A stretch of DNA of 64,000 bases from NCBI RefSeq assembly GCF_008642375.1, contig NZ_CP029194.1, positions 7,434,501-7,498,500 of the forward strand, written 5' to 3'. Made by a program: the position numbers and the translations under genes. Below, in pieces: positions 27,217-35,941 of the stretch. Under the pieces are notes generated by a model. It did no database searches, had not been told where the DNA came from, and saw only the letters and a program-made list of their open reading frames with translations. How positions within the stretch are numbered: position 1 is the stretch's first letter; each line of letters opens with the position of its first letter. The stretch comes from Streptomyces venezuelae (GTDB lineage: Bacteria > Actinomycetota > Actinomycetes > Streptomycetales > Streptomycetaceae).

Positions 27217-28446
27217 ATGGACGCCATGGACCGCGACCCCTCGGCCACCCCGAGGGCGCTCGCCACCGAAGCCGTGCACGCCGGCCGCGAGGACCTCGCC
27301 ACGCTCGGTCTGCACGCCCCGCCGATCGACCTGTCGACCACCTACCCCTCGTACGACGCCCGGGCCGAGGCCGCCCGCATCGACGAGTTCGCGACCACCG
27401 GCGCGCGGCTCGACGGTCCGCCCGTCTACGCCCGGCTCGACAACCCCACCGTGGCCCGCTTCGAGGAGGCCCTCGCCCGCCTGGAGGGCACCGAGGCCGC
27501 CGTGGCCTTCGCCAGCGGCATGGCGGCGTTCACCGCCGTCCTGCTCGCCCGGGCGAGCCAGGGGCTGCGCCACGTGGTCGCGGTCCGTCCCCTGTACGGC
27601 TGCAGCGACCACCTCCTCGAGGCCGGGCTCCTCGGCACCGAGGTGACCTGGACCGACCCGGCGGGCATCGCCGACGCGATACGCCCCGACACGGGCCTCG
27701 TCATGGTCGAGTCCCCGGCGAACCCCACGCTCGCCGAGGCCGACATCCGGGCCCTCGCCCACTCCTGCGGCTCCGTGCCGCTCCTGGTCGACAACACCTT
27801 CGCCACGCCGGTCCTCCAGCGTCCCGTCGAGCAGGGCGCGCGGATCGTGCTGCACAGCGCGACCAAGTACCTGGGCGGTCACGGCGATGTCATGGGCGGC
27901 GTCGTCGCCTGCGACGAGGAGTTCGCCCGGACGCTCCGCCAGGTCCGCTTCGCGACCGGCGGGGTGCTCCACCCGCTCGCCGGCTATCTGCTGCTGCGCG
28001 GCCTCTCCACCCTTCCCGTACGGGTGAGGGCGGCGTCCTCCTCGGCCGCCGAGCTCGTCCGCCGGCTTGCCACCGACCCCAGGATCGCCCGCGTCCACTA
28101 TCCGCGGATAGGCGGCGCGATGATCGCCTTCGAGGTCTACGGGGACCCGCACGACGTGATCGCCGGAGTGCGGCTGATCACGCCGGCGGTCAGCCTCGGC
28201 AGCGTCGACACCCTCATCCAGCACCCGGCCTCCATCAGCCACCGGATCGTGGCCGAGGGAGACCGCCGCTCGGCGGGCGTCAGCGACCGGCTGCTGCGCA
28301 TGTCGGTCGGCCTGGAGGACGTCGAGGACCTGTGGCGGGACCTGACGCAGGCGCTCAGCGCTCCGCCCGCCGCACCTCCTCGTGAGGCAGCGGCCGCGGC
28401 GCGGAGCGCGGGCTCCGGTGCGGCGCCGTGGCCAGTCGCGCGGTGA
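27217..28446 (+). CDS. Trans-sulfuration family PLP enzyme (cystathionine/methionine gamma-lyase-like)
   Basis: A 409-aa Cys/Met metabolism PLP-dependent enzyme: TEAVHAGRED at the N-terminus, ARLDNPTVARFEEALARLEG, SGMAAFTAVLLA, VESPANPTL, and the cofactor lysine Lys217 in HSATKYLGGHGD. The segment VSLGSVDTLIQHPASISH with its conserved serine and histidine is typical of gamma-lyases and synthases. The reaction (gamma- or beta-elimination of methionine or cystathionine) cannot be fixed from sequence; the divergent Lrp gene favours methionine gamma-lyase. The last 30 residues are an Ala/Pro/Arg tail without homology. The tail overlaps the convergent acetyltransferase gene by 92 bases. Confidence 0.88.
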   Translation: MDAMDRDPSATPRALATEAVHAGREDLATLGLHAPPIDLSTTYPSYDARAEAARIDEFATTGARLDGPPVYARLDNPTVARFEEALARLEGTEAAVAFASGMAAFTAVLLARASQGLRHVVAVRPLYGCSDHLLEAGLLGTEVTWTDPAGIADAIRPDTGLVMVESPANPTLAEADIRALAHSCGSVPLLVDNTFATPVLQRPVEQGARIVLHSATKYLGGHGDVMGGVVACDEEFARTLRQVRFATGGVLHPLAGYLLLRGLSTLPVRVRAASSSAAELVRRLATDPRIARVHYPRIGGAMIAFEVYGDPHDVIAGVRLITPAVSLGSVDTLIQHPASISHRIVAEGDRRSAGVSDRLLRMSVGLEDVEDLWRDLTQALSAPPAAPPREAAAAARSAGSGAAPWPVAR

Positions 28447-29833
28447 TGACGAGCGTGCCCTCCTCGATCTGGTAGTCGAGGGGGAGCCGCAGCGCCCGCA
28501 TGGCGGCCACCATCCCGGTGTTGGACGCCTGGGTCACGGCGTACACGCTCTCGCAGCCGGCCTCCTCGGCCATCGCCACCAGCCGGCCGAGGAGTTCGGA
28601 GCCGATGCCGCGCCGCTGCCAGTCGTCCTCGACCATCAGGGCGACCTCGGTCTCGTCGCCGTCCCACAGGAGGTGGCCGAGGGCCACGAGCCGGCCGGAG
28701 GCCGTCTGCACGGCGAGCGTGCGCCCGAAGCGGGGGCTGAGCAGATGGTCGAGGTAGCGGTCGGCGTCCCCGACGGGGCCGTGGTAGCGCAGGCCGAGCG
28801 TGCGGGCCGAGCAGCGGTCGTGCATCGCCCGCGCGGCCCGCAGGTCGCGCTGGTCGGCGCGGCGGACCGTGATCTCGTTGCCCTCCGGCAGGGTCAGCAC
28901 GTCCCGGCTGCGCGGCAGCCGCGGGCCGAGCCGGGCGTCGAGCTCGACGAGCGCGCGGGCGCGGGCGAACTCGGTCGGGGTGAAGGGCAGATAGGGCCGC
29001 TCGACGATGAGCGTGCCGCCGTGCGGATCGCGCAGCCGCATCACGGTCTCCTCCAGCACCCCTTCGACCGGGGCCTGTTCGCCGATCGGCCGGCCCGTGA
29101 GGGAGAGCGCGGGCACGGAATGGAGCGTGCAGCGGCCGAGGAGCCCGCGCAGCGCGAGCGGCAGTTCGGCCGCGTCGAGAGCGGTACGGGTGGCGAGGCC
29201 GATGACCCGGGTCGGCGTGTCGACCAGGTCGTGGGCGTCGGCCCGCTCGGTCCAGATGTCTCGGCCGCCGGCCGCCGCCGTCTCGCGGGCGAGGTCCTGG
29301 GCGGAGAGCTCGGCGGGGGCGCGCAGCAGGAACTCGTCTACCGTGCCCCGGGCGAGCGGGTGGGTCTGGAGGGTGAGGATGTCCACGCCCAGCCCGGCGA
29401 GGACCGTGCACAGGGCGGCGAGGCTGCCCGGGGTGTCCTCGACGGTGGTCCGCATGCGCCACAGCGCCGTCTCGGCGGGCGGTCGCTGGGCGTCCTCCGT
29501 GCTCTCGCCTCCGTCGTCCGCGCCTCGGCCGGCCGCTCGGTCGGCCGTCGAAGCCGTGGTGGAACGCCCGCCTGCCCCGCCCCCCGGGGCCCCGGGGGGC
29601 GGGGCATGGCTGGCATGACTGTGCCTCCGCGCCCACCAGGTGTGGAACGCGGCGGTGGCGACCAGCGCGATTGCCGAGAACACCAGGAGGTAGGCGCCGT
29701 CGGGCCCCTTGGCGATGGTCTTGGCGATCGTGTCGGCCACCACCACGGCGGTGAACAGGGCGGCGAGCTCGATCAGGTCGTGCCGCCAGTGGTGCGGGCG
29801 GCGGCTGCTCTTCGAAGACGTCACATCGGTCAT
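28355..29833 (-). CDS. Membrane-anchored ACT-GNAT acetyltransferase
   Basis: A 492-aa protein. Two hydrophobic helices (about residues 22-40 and 47-66) are followed by a disordered linker, then an ACT domain (126-200) with VEDTPGSLAALCTVLAGLGVDI, a central region, and a GNAT domain (about 320-480) with the acetyl-CoA motif QRRGIG (406-411). ACT domains bind amino acids. ACT-GNAT protein acetyltransferases controlled by cysteine or arginine are known in Micromonospora, so this protein probably acetylates cell proteins according to amino-acid supply. The membrane helices are an unusual addition. Its gene converges on and overlaps the sulfur-amino-acid lyase gene. Confidence 0.84.
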   Translation of the reverse strand: MTDVTSSKSSRRPHHWRHDLIELAALFTAVVVADTIAKTIAKGPDGAYLLVFSAIALVATAAFHTWWARRHSHASHAPPPGAPGGGAGGRSTTASTADRAAGRGADDGGESTEDAQRPPAETALWRMRTTVEDTPGSLAALCTVLAGLGVDILTLQTHPLARGTVDEFLLRAPAELSAQDLARETAAAGGRDIWTERADAHDLVDTPTRVIGLATRTALDAAELPLALRGLLGRCTLHSVPALSLTGRPIGEQAPVEGVLEETVMRLRDPHGGTLIVERPYLPFTPTEFARARALVELDARLGPRLPRSRDVLTLPEGNEITVRRADQRDLRAARAMHDRCSARTLGLRYHGPVGDADRYLDHLLSPRFGRTLAVQTASGRLVALGHLLWDGDETEVALMVEDDWQRRGIGSELLGRLVAMAEEAGCESVYAVTQASNTGMVAAMRALRLPLDYQIEEGTLVITARLATAPHRSPRSAPRPLPHEEVRRAER

Positions 29834-29912
29834 GACCTCACTGTGGCCCAGCGGTGTTGCGTGATCACGAACGTTCTGTGACTGATGGGTTAAGCGCCGA
29901 TCTGGTGCCTTA

Positions 29913-29954
29913 GGGCCCGATTCAGACCGTTTGAGTCAGGGTCTGATCGGGCCC
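29913..29954. terminator. Hairpin terminator after the DUF6493 gene
   Basis: GGGCCCGATTCAGACC pairs with GGGTCTGATCGGGCCC, with a single bulged base, around a 10-base loop. It lies about 20 bases beyond the DUF6493 stop on the minus strand and upstream of the ACT-GNAT gene. Confidence 0.75.
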
Positions 29955-29973
29955 CTGACGGGCTCCGATCGGC

Positions 29974-32643
29974 TCACCGGCGGAGCGCGTCCCGCAGCCG
30001 CTGCGCCTGGGCGACCAGCTGCGTGGAGCCCTTCGCCGAGGCGACGCCGTCGAGGCCCGCGAGCCCACCCCGCGCCCCGCACCGCTCCACGCAGTCGGCC
30101 GCCACCGCGAGCACCTCGCCCAGGCCCCGTACCGGCTTCGCGGCGCCCAGCGCCTCCGGGAGCGCCGTGGCGAGGACCGCCCAGACCGTCCCGTACGCCC
30201 CGGTGGCCGCCGCCGTCCGGGCAGCGTCCGCCAGCCGGTTCGGCTTCACCGAACCCTCGGCGAGCAGCCACGCCAGCTCCTCGCCCACCCGCCGCGCGTC
30301 CAGGTCACCCCGGGACGCGAGTACGAGCAGAGCGTCCACCGCCCGCAGCCGGTCGTCCGCGTCCCCGTTGCCCAGCCCGAGCGCGAGAGCGAGCGCGACG
30401 GCCCGGCCCACCCGGCCCTCGGCCTCGGCCACCCCGGTCAGTGCCTCGGTGGTCTCCCGAGTGCCGCCGCTGATGGACCGCGCGAGCGAGGGCATGAGAC
30501 AGGCCGCGAGCACCTCGCGGTCGGCGGGAAGGACCGAGGCCCAGTGCTCCTCGCCGGTGATCCAGTGCGAGCACAGGCCGGGCGCCGCCTCCAAGGCGCC
30601 GCCCAGCCACCGGAAGGCGGGCGGGAACTCCTCCCGCACCACGGCGCTGTCGGCGATGTCCACGACCAGCCGGTGCACGACGTGCCACCGCAGCAGCGAC
30701 CGGTCCTCCTCCCGCCCGAGGACCCGCACGTCCGCCGCGAGCGGCTTCTCCGACCGCAGCCACGCGGCGAGCCGCAGCCCGGCCGGGGTGTCCAGTGCCC
30801 AGGCCTCCTCGGCCGCCCGCCCGGCCCCCGGATCGGCCCGCAGGACCCGCAGCAGCGCCTGGGCCAGGTCGGCGGGGGAGGGCTCGACGCCCGCGTCCCG
30901 GTAGGCGCGCAGCCGCTCCACGAGCGTCGCCGGATCGATGCCGCCGGTGCTCAGCGTCGGCGCGGCCAGCAGGAAGGGCAGGGCGTCCGTGCCGACGAGG
31001 GAGGCGGCCTCCCAGAGCCGTGTGTCCCGGATGCCGGTCAGTGCCTCGTGGAGACAGGCCGTCGGCTCCCACGAGAGCCGGGAGTCGATCCACGACCGCT
31101 CCACCATCCCGAGCAGCGCCGCGAGCACGGAGTGGACACCATGGCTCGCGTATGCGAAGTGGTACGGCTCCTGCCAGCTCGTCGTGCCGAACGCCTCCCG
31201 CACCGCCCGCGTCAGCGCCTCCCGGTCCCGGTGCGCGTGGCGCACGAGCCCGTCGAGGGCCCGCTCGAAGCGCACCGGATCGTCGGAGACCCCCCTCGCC
31301 AGCAGGTCCTCCACCAGCTCCTCGACCGTCGCCGCCGGGGGCCCGACCGGCTGAGGCTCGGGTACGGGCGGCAGGATCTCCTCGTACGGAAGCCCGGCCC
31401 CGAAGTCGACGGACCCCCCGAACAGTTCCACGGCGGCCTGCCGGTGCACCGGGCTCAGCAGCCCGGCCTGATCGGCGAGATCCAGCCGTACGGACCCGTC
31501 CACGGCGGCCAGATGACGGCCCACCAGGTTCAGCCCGCGCCCCTGGAGCTCGGTGTCCTCGTTCCCGAAGACCTCCGCGACCGCCGGCAGCAGCTCGGCC
31601 GCGGCGCCCGGCTCCCGCGCCAGCACCTTGCCGACCAGCGTCAACTGCGCCCGCACCAGCTTCTTCTCGGTCCGGAAGAGGGCCGCGCCCGTCATCTCGG
31701 CCAGCGCGCCGGTCGGCAGCGTCCCGTCCGCCGCCAGTCCGGCCAGCGCCTCCTGCGCGTACCCCGCGATCGGCGACGGCCCGTCCGCCACCATCCCCAC
31801 CAGGTCCGGGACCCGCTCCCGGAACTCCGCCGCCGTCGGCCCGACCAGCCGCAGCACGTCCAGCGGGAACCGCAGGTCACGGGGACGACCGCCCCGCAGC
31901 AGCCGGGAGACGGCCGCGCCCAGGACCTCCGCCCGGACCAGCACGCCCTCCCCGACGAGCGCCGCGACGGCGGTGGGCCAGTGCGCCCGGGGAGCCTCGG
32001 TGAGCGTCCAGGTCAGCTCGTCGGGGCTCTCCGTCATCGAGAGCGCGTGGACCGCGAGGACCGGCGTCTGCGGATCCTCCCGCAGCCGGTCGAGGAGCGC
32101 GGGGGCGTCGGCCGACCGCCGCCAGCGACTCCCCGCCCGGAACTCCCAGGCCCAGCCGAGGACATAGCCGTCCGTCACCGGAACCGCGCAGCCCGCCCGC
32201 TCGGCCAGCCCGCGGATCAGGCGGTAGCTGTGCTCCGCCACGGACGGCCGCGCGGCGAGCCGGCCCGCCACGTCGGCCAGCCACTCCGGAGTCCGCCCGG
32301 CGACCACCCGGAGCACCAGGTCGGCGCCCTCCGAGCGCCAGGGCAGCAGATCACGGCCGCCGAGCCAGGTCGCCGCCCCCGAGGCCCCCGCGTGACAGCC
32401 CGCCCCCGCGACGTACAGCGCGCGCCGGACGTCCGCCGCCTCCCTCGGACGCTTCGACTCCCAGCCCCGCACCTCGGCGCGCAGCGCCTTCAGCCGGGTG
32501 AGGGCGCTCCGCTGCTCCGCCGCGCCCAGCCCGTCCAGGAGCGCGGGCACGTCATCGGCGCGCCCGCCGCGCACCGCCTCCATCAACTTCCCGATGTCCA
32601 CGGCCGCGTCAGCCGCTGCGGACACGTCAGCCATTGCGGTCAC
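29974..32643 (-). CDS. DUF6493-like large helical repeat protein
   Basis: About 889 aa, almost entirely alpha-helical with HEAT-like repeats (LLDGLGAAEQRSALTRLKAL near the N-terminus; MTGAALFRTEKKLVRAQLTL in the middle). Short spacer motifs such as YEEILPPVPEP separate the two halves. The family has no known function, but in Streptomyces it regularly follows a SWIM zinc-finger gene, as here. The start is uncertain: GTG 32643 has GAGGTGG five bases upstream; ATG 32634 and GTG 32706 are alternatives, the latter lying downstream of the SWIM stop as well. Confidence 0.75.
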   Translation of the reverse strand: MTAMADVSAAADAAVDIGKLMEAVRGGRADDVPALLDGLGAAEQRSALTRLKALRAEVRGWESKRPREAADVRRALYVAGAGCHAGASGAATWLGGRDLLPWRSEGADLVLRVVAGRTPEWLADVAGRLAARPSVAEHSYRLIRGLAERAGCAVPVTDGYVLGWAWEFRAGSRWRRSADAPALLDRLREDPQTPVLAVHALSMTESPDELTWTLTEAPRAHWPTAVAALVGEGVLVRAEVLGAAVSRLLRGGRPRDLRFPLDVLRLVGPTAAEFRERVPDLVGMVADGPSPIAGYAQEALAGLAADGTLPTGALAEMTGAALFRTEKKLVRAQLTLVGKVLAREPGAAAELLPAVAEVFGNEDTELQGRGLNLVGRHLAAVDGSVRLDLADQAGLLSPVHRQAAVELFGGSVDFGAGLPYEEILPPVPEPQPVGPPAATVEELVEDLLARGVSDDPVRFERALDGLVRHAHRDREALTRAVREAFGTTSWQEPYHFAYASHGVHSVLAALLGMVERSWIDSRLSWEPTACLHEALTGIRDTRLWEAASLVGTDALPFLLAAPTLSTGGIDPATLVERLRAYRDAGVEPSPADLAQALLRVLRADPGAGRAAEEAWALDTPAGLRLAAWLRSEKPLAADVRVLGREEDRSLLRWHVVHRLVVDIADSAVVREEFPPAFRWLGGALEAAPGLCSHWITGEEHWASVLPADREVLAACLMPSLARSISGGTRETTEALTGVAEAEGRVGRAVALALALGLGNGDADDRLRAVDALLVLASRGDLDARRVGEELAWLLAEGSVKPNRLADAARTAAATGAYGTVWAVLATALPEALGAAKPVRGLGEVLAVAADCVERCGARGGLAGLDGVASAKGSTQLVAQAQRLRDALRR

Positions 32644-32746
32644 TTCAGCCACCTCGGTTCCCTCGCCCTTCCCCGTCCCCACGGCCCTCTCCGTCCCTCG
32701 CGTCACTGCCCGGCCCCCGATTTCCGCTCCTCCGCTCCGCGTACCG

Positions 32747-34168
32747 TCACGCCGTGGCCTCCTGCTCCGCCCCCTGCTCAGCTCCCTGTTCCCCGCCCGG
32801 CACCGGCTCGGCGGCCGTCGCACCGCGCCGGACCATCCGTACCGCGAGCGTGTGCTTGCACGGGCCGCGCCGCCCCTGGTGGTCCGCCCACCACTGGCAC
32901 GTACAGGTCAGCGCTCCGCCCGACTCCCGTACCCGGTAGCGCCGCTCGCCCGAGGTCACCGTCGCACGCTCCCCTCCGAGCTCCACCGCGCCGTCCGCGA
33001 CCAGCCGACGCGCGCTCACCAGACGGGGGTTGTGCCGCTCGGCGCGGTCGGCGTCGTACGGCAGCTCGCGGTGGAAGTAGGCCGCCTCGGCCACGTCGTA
33101 CCCCACCCGGCCCGCCGTGCCCAGCCGGATCAATGCCGCCCGCACCCGGTCGGCCGTGAGTCCGGCCTGTGCCGCGAGGTCCGCCGGGTCGATCCGGGGC
33201 TCCCAGGCCAGCAGCACGGCCACCAGCTCCGCGTCCCCCGCCGCGTCCTGTGTCGCCAGCGCCTCCAGGACGCCGCCCTCGCCGGAGAAGCCCCGTGCCG
33301 GGTCCGGCGACAGCGTCAGCGTGAGCCGCATGCCCGGCAGGGTCACCTCCCAGGCGCTCCCCGTGGCCGCCGCGCCGTCCGGCACCGGCCCGTACACCCG
33401 CAGCCCCGTCGCGTGCCGCAGCACCCGCTCCAGGGCGACCAGCCGGTCGGGGCCCGGCAGGCACACCGCACCCGGACCCGGCCGCGTCGTCGGCCGCAGC
33501 GTCCGGCCCGCAGGGACGACCCACAGCGGACCGCGCCCCCGGCCCTGTCCGCGCGGCAGCGAACGCAGGAACCGTACGGCCTCCGCACCCGTCAGCTCGG
33601 CCCGCAGGTCGAACCGGGCCGAGGCGACCTGTGCCTCGGCGAAGCCCCGCAGCCACCGGTCCGGCAGCGGGACCTTCTTCTCCACGACCGCCCCGGCGAG
33701 GGTGGTCACGGTCAGCTCCTCGGGCCCGACCCGCAGATGCAGCGGATCGTCCCCGGTCATCCGCGACAGCGCCTCGCGCAGCGGGTCGTTGACGTCCACA
33801 TTGGTCGTGCCGTGACCCGTCTCCGCGCCGCCGAGCCCCTCGTCGAGCACGTCCAGGCGCGCGTACACCCCGCCGCAGCCGGAGAAGGACTCGAACCGCA
33901 GCCGGTCCCCGTTCCCCGTCACCACCGGGTCCAGCGAACCCGGCCGCGACCGCTGGTGGTAGCGGGCCGCAGCCACGTCGGCGACCGCGAGCAGACCGCG
34001 GGCGGCGACCTGGGGAGCGGCCAGGAAGCCGGAGAAGAAACGGGGGCGGGCCTCGGCACCCCGGGGCGTGAGACCCCCCGCCGTCTCCAGGCCGAGCAGC
34101 CGGCCGGAGCCCGTGGACTCCAGCGCGGAAGGGCGTGCGTAGGCCAGCGCATGTACGGATCGCGTCAT
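32747..34168 (-). CDS. SWIM zinc-finger protein
   Basis: About 473 aa. The C-terminal part contains the SWIM motif CxCx(n)CxH (CTCQWWADHQGRRGPCKH), a zinc-binding module for nucleic acid or protein interaction. The preceding region is an uncharacterised domain typical of this actinobacterial family. It lies upstream of and co-directional with the DUF6493 gene and is probably co-transcribed, suggesting a joint function. No Shine-Dalgarno is obvious; the start is taken at ATG 34168 (MTRSVHALAYARPSAL), with TTG 34198 as a weaker alternative. Confidence 0.8.
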   Translation of the reverse strand: MTRSVHALAYARPSALESTGSGRLLGLETAGGLTPRGAEARPRFFSGFLAAPQVAARGLLAVADVAAARYHQRSRPGSLDPVVTGNGDRLRFESFSGCGGVYARLDVLDEGLGGAETGHGTTNVDVNDPLREALSRMTGDDPLHLRVGPEELTVTTLAGAVVEKKVPLPDRWLRGFAEAQVASARFDLRAELTGAEAVRFLRSLPRGQGRGRGPLWVVPAGRTLRPTTRPGPGAVCLPGPDRLVALERVLRHATGLRVYGPVPDGAAATGSAWEVTLPGMRLTLTLSPDPARGFSGEGGVLEALATQDAAGDAELVAVLLAWEPRIDPADLAAQAGLTADRVRAALIRLGTAGRVGYDVAEAAYFHRELPYDADRAERHNPRLVSARRLVADGAVELGGERATVTSGERRYRVRESGGALTCTCQWWADHQGRRGPCKHTLAVRMVRRGATAAEPVPGGEQGAEQGAEQEATA

Positions 34169-34237
34169 GAGGAAAACGGTAGGACCCCCCACTGACAATC
34201 ACCCGGGGGCCCTCTCCGCATCGCCTCCGAACAGGAC

Positions 34238-35830
34238 CTACTGTCCGACGAGCCCCGGCCGCAGCACCTTGCTGAACAGCACCGATCCGCCCTCGGCCCG
34301 GAGTCGTACCGTCAGCTCGCCGCTGTGCCCGTCGATGTCGGCCTCGCCGAAGTACTGCGGGCTCTCCATCGGCGACAGGTTCGCCCGCTCCGGCGCCCGG
34401 ACGAACACCCGCTCCGGACCGAAGGTCGCGTCCAGCGCGTTCGCCGGGAACCCGCCCGCCGCCAGCGGGCCGGAGACGAACTCCCAGAAGGGCGCGAAGT
34501 CCTGGAAGGCCGCCCGCTCCGGCGCGTAGTGCTGCGCCGACGTGTAGTGCACGTCCGCCGTCAGCCACACCGTGCCGGTGATCCGGCGGTGCTTCACGAA
34601 CCGCAGCAGCTCCGCGATCTGGAGTTCGCGGCCCAGCGGCGCGCCCGGGTCGCCCTGCGCGATCGCCTCGAAGTTCGCGGAGCCGTCGGGTACGACGAGC
34701 CCGAGCGGCATGTCCGCGGCGAGCACCTTCCACACCGCCGTCGACGCGGCCAGCTCCCGCTTCAGCCAGGCGAGCTGCTCCGCGCCCAGGATGCCCGTGG
34801 TGTCGTCGGCCTGCCGGCCGGGGGAGTTGGCGTTCCGGTACGACCGCATGTCGAGCACGAACACGTCGAGGAGCGGCCCGTACCGCACCACCCGGTGCAT
34901 CCTGCGCTCACGACCGCCCCCGCGCGCCTGGAGGGTGGACACCGGCGTGTACTCGCCGAAGGCCCGCAGCGCGCGGGCCGCGAGGACGTCCACGTCCTTC
35001 TCCGTGTACCGAGCGTCGTCCAGGATCTGGCCCGGGTACCAGTTGTTGCGCACCTCGTGGTCGTCCCACTGCACCACCGACGGCACCTGCGCGTTGAACG
35101 CCCGGACGTTGTGGTCGAGGAGGTTGTAGCGGAAGTTGCCCCGGTACTCGGCGAGCGTCTCCGCGACCTTCGACTTCTCCGGCGTCGTGACGTTCCGCCA
35201 GATCCGCCCGTCGGGCAGCGTCACGCTCGGCTGGATGACCCCGTCGGCGTAGATCGAGTCGCCGCTGCACAGGAAGAAGTCCGGGTCGAGGCGGCGCATC
35301 TCCTCGTACGCGCGGAAGCCGCCGATGTCCGGGTTGATGCCCCAGCCCTGGCCCGCGATGTCCCCCGACCACAGGAAGCGGACCCCGTCACGGCGCCGCT
35401 CCGGGGCCGTGCGGAAGGTGCCGACGACCGGCTCGCCCTTCCGGCGCGGGTCGTCCGGGTCCGCGAGCGTCACCCGGTAGTGGATCTGCTCGCCGGCCGG
35501 CAGCCCGCGCAGCGCGGTCGTCCCGGTGAAGTCCGTGCCCGCGCCGACCAGCGGCCCGTGGTGCCGGCGCACCCGCCGGAACGACTCGCTCGCCGAGGTC
35601 TCGACGAGCATGCGCGCGGGCCGGTCCGAACGCACCCACACCAGACCGGAGGAGGCCGTGACGTCGCCCGTCTGCACCCCCCAGCCGGCCCGCGGCCGCC
35701 CGGACAGCGCGAACGCCGGGGCCGCCAGGCCCGCGCCGCCGAGCGCGAGTCCCGCCGAGGCGGCGAGCGACCCGCGCAGCAGACTGCGCCGTGCGGCAGA
35801 CGGAGAAGGAGTGGGCGAGGGGTGGGACAT
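34238..35830 (-). CDS. phoD: PhoD-family alkaline phosphatase/phosphodiesterase, Tat-exported
   Basis: A 530-aa protein with a twin-arginine signal (Arg14-Arg15 in ARRSLLRG, then an Ala/Gly/Leu core). Metal-site motifs of the PhoD family are present: FLWSGDIAGQG, LCSGDSIYADG, QWDDHEVRNNW and TADVHYTSA. PhoD hydrolyses phosphomonoesters and phosphodiesters, including teichoic acids, outside the cell to scavenge phosphate. GGAGGTC precedes the ATG. A two-repeat PHO box lies 73-94 bases upstream, so expression should depend on PhoP. Confidence 0.9.
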   Translation of the reverse strand: MSHPSPTPSPSAARRSLLRGSLAASAGLALGGAGLAAPAFALSGRPRAGWGVQTGDVTASSGLVWVRSDRPARMLVETSASESFRRVRRHHGPLVGAGTDFTGTTALRGLPAGEQIHYRVTLADPDDPRRKGEPVVGTFRTAPERRRDGVRFLWSGDIAGQGWGINPDIGGFRAYEEMRRLDPDFFLCSGDSIYADGVIQPSVTLPDGRIWRNVTTPEKSKVAETLAEYRGNFRYNLLDHNVRAFNAQVPSVVQWDDHEVRNNWYPGQILDDARYTEKDVDVLAARALRAFGEYTPVSTLQARGGGRERRMHRVVRYGPLLDVFVLDMRSYRNANSPGRQADDTTGILGAEQLAWLKRELAASTAVWKVLAADMPLGLVVPDGSANFEAIAQGDPGAPLGRELQIAELLRFVKHRRITGTVWLTADVHYTSAQHYAPERAAFQDFAPFWEFVSGPLAAGGFPANALDATFGPERVFVRAPERANLSPMESPQYFGEADIDGHSGELTVRLRAEGGSVLFSKVLRPGLVGQ

Positions 35831-35902
35831 GGAAGACCTCCGGGAGCGTGTCCGGGCGCGGGAATCGCGCCGCGGCACCCTGCCTAACGGCCGGGGGCGG
35901 CC

Positions 35903-35924
35903 CCCGCGCGAACCCCGCGTGAAC
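35903..35924 (-). promoter_or_regulatory. PHO box (PhoP binding site) upstream of phoD
   Basis: Read on the minus strand, GTTCACGCGGG and GTTCGCGCGGG are two adjacent 11-bp direct repeats. They match the Streptomyces PhoP direct-repeat-unit consensus (GTTCACC-like seven-base core plus four bases). Position and orientation fit activation of the leftward phoD gene. Confidence 0.75.
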
Positions 35925-35941
35925 AGATCACTCGCGACCTG

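Noticed and set aside
30544..33159. An 871-codon open frame on the plus strand
   Set aside because: It runs antisense to the DUF6493 and SWIM genes and consists of low-complexity Arg/Pro/Gly sequence.
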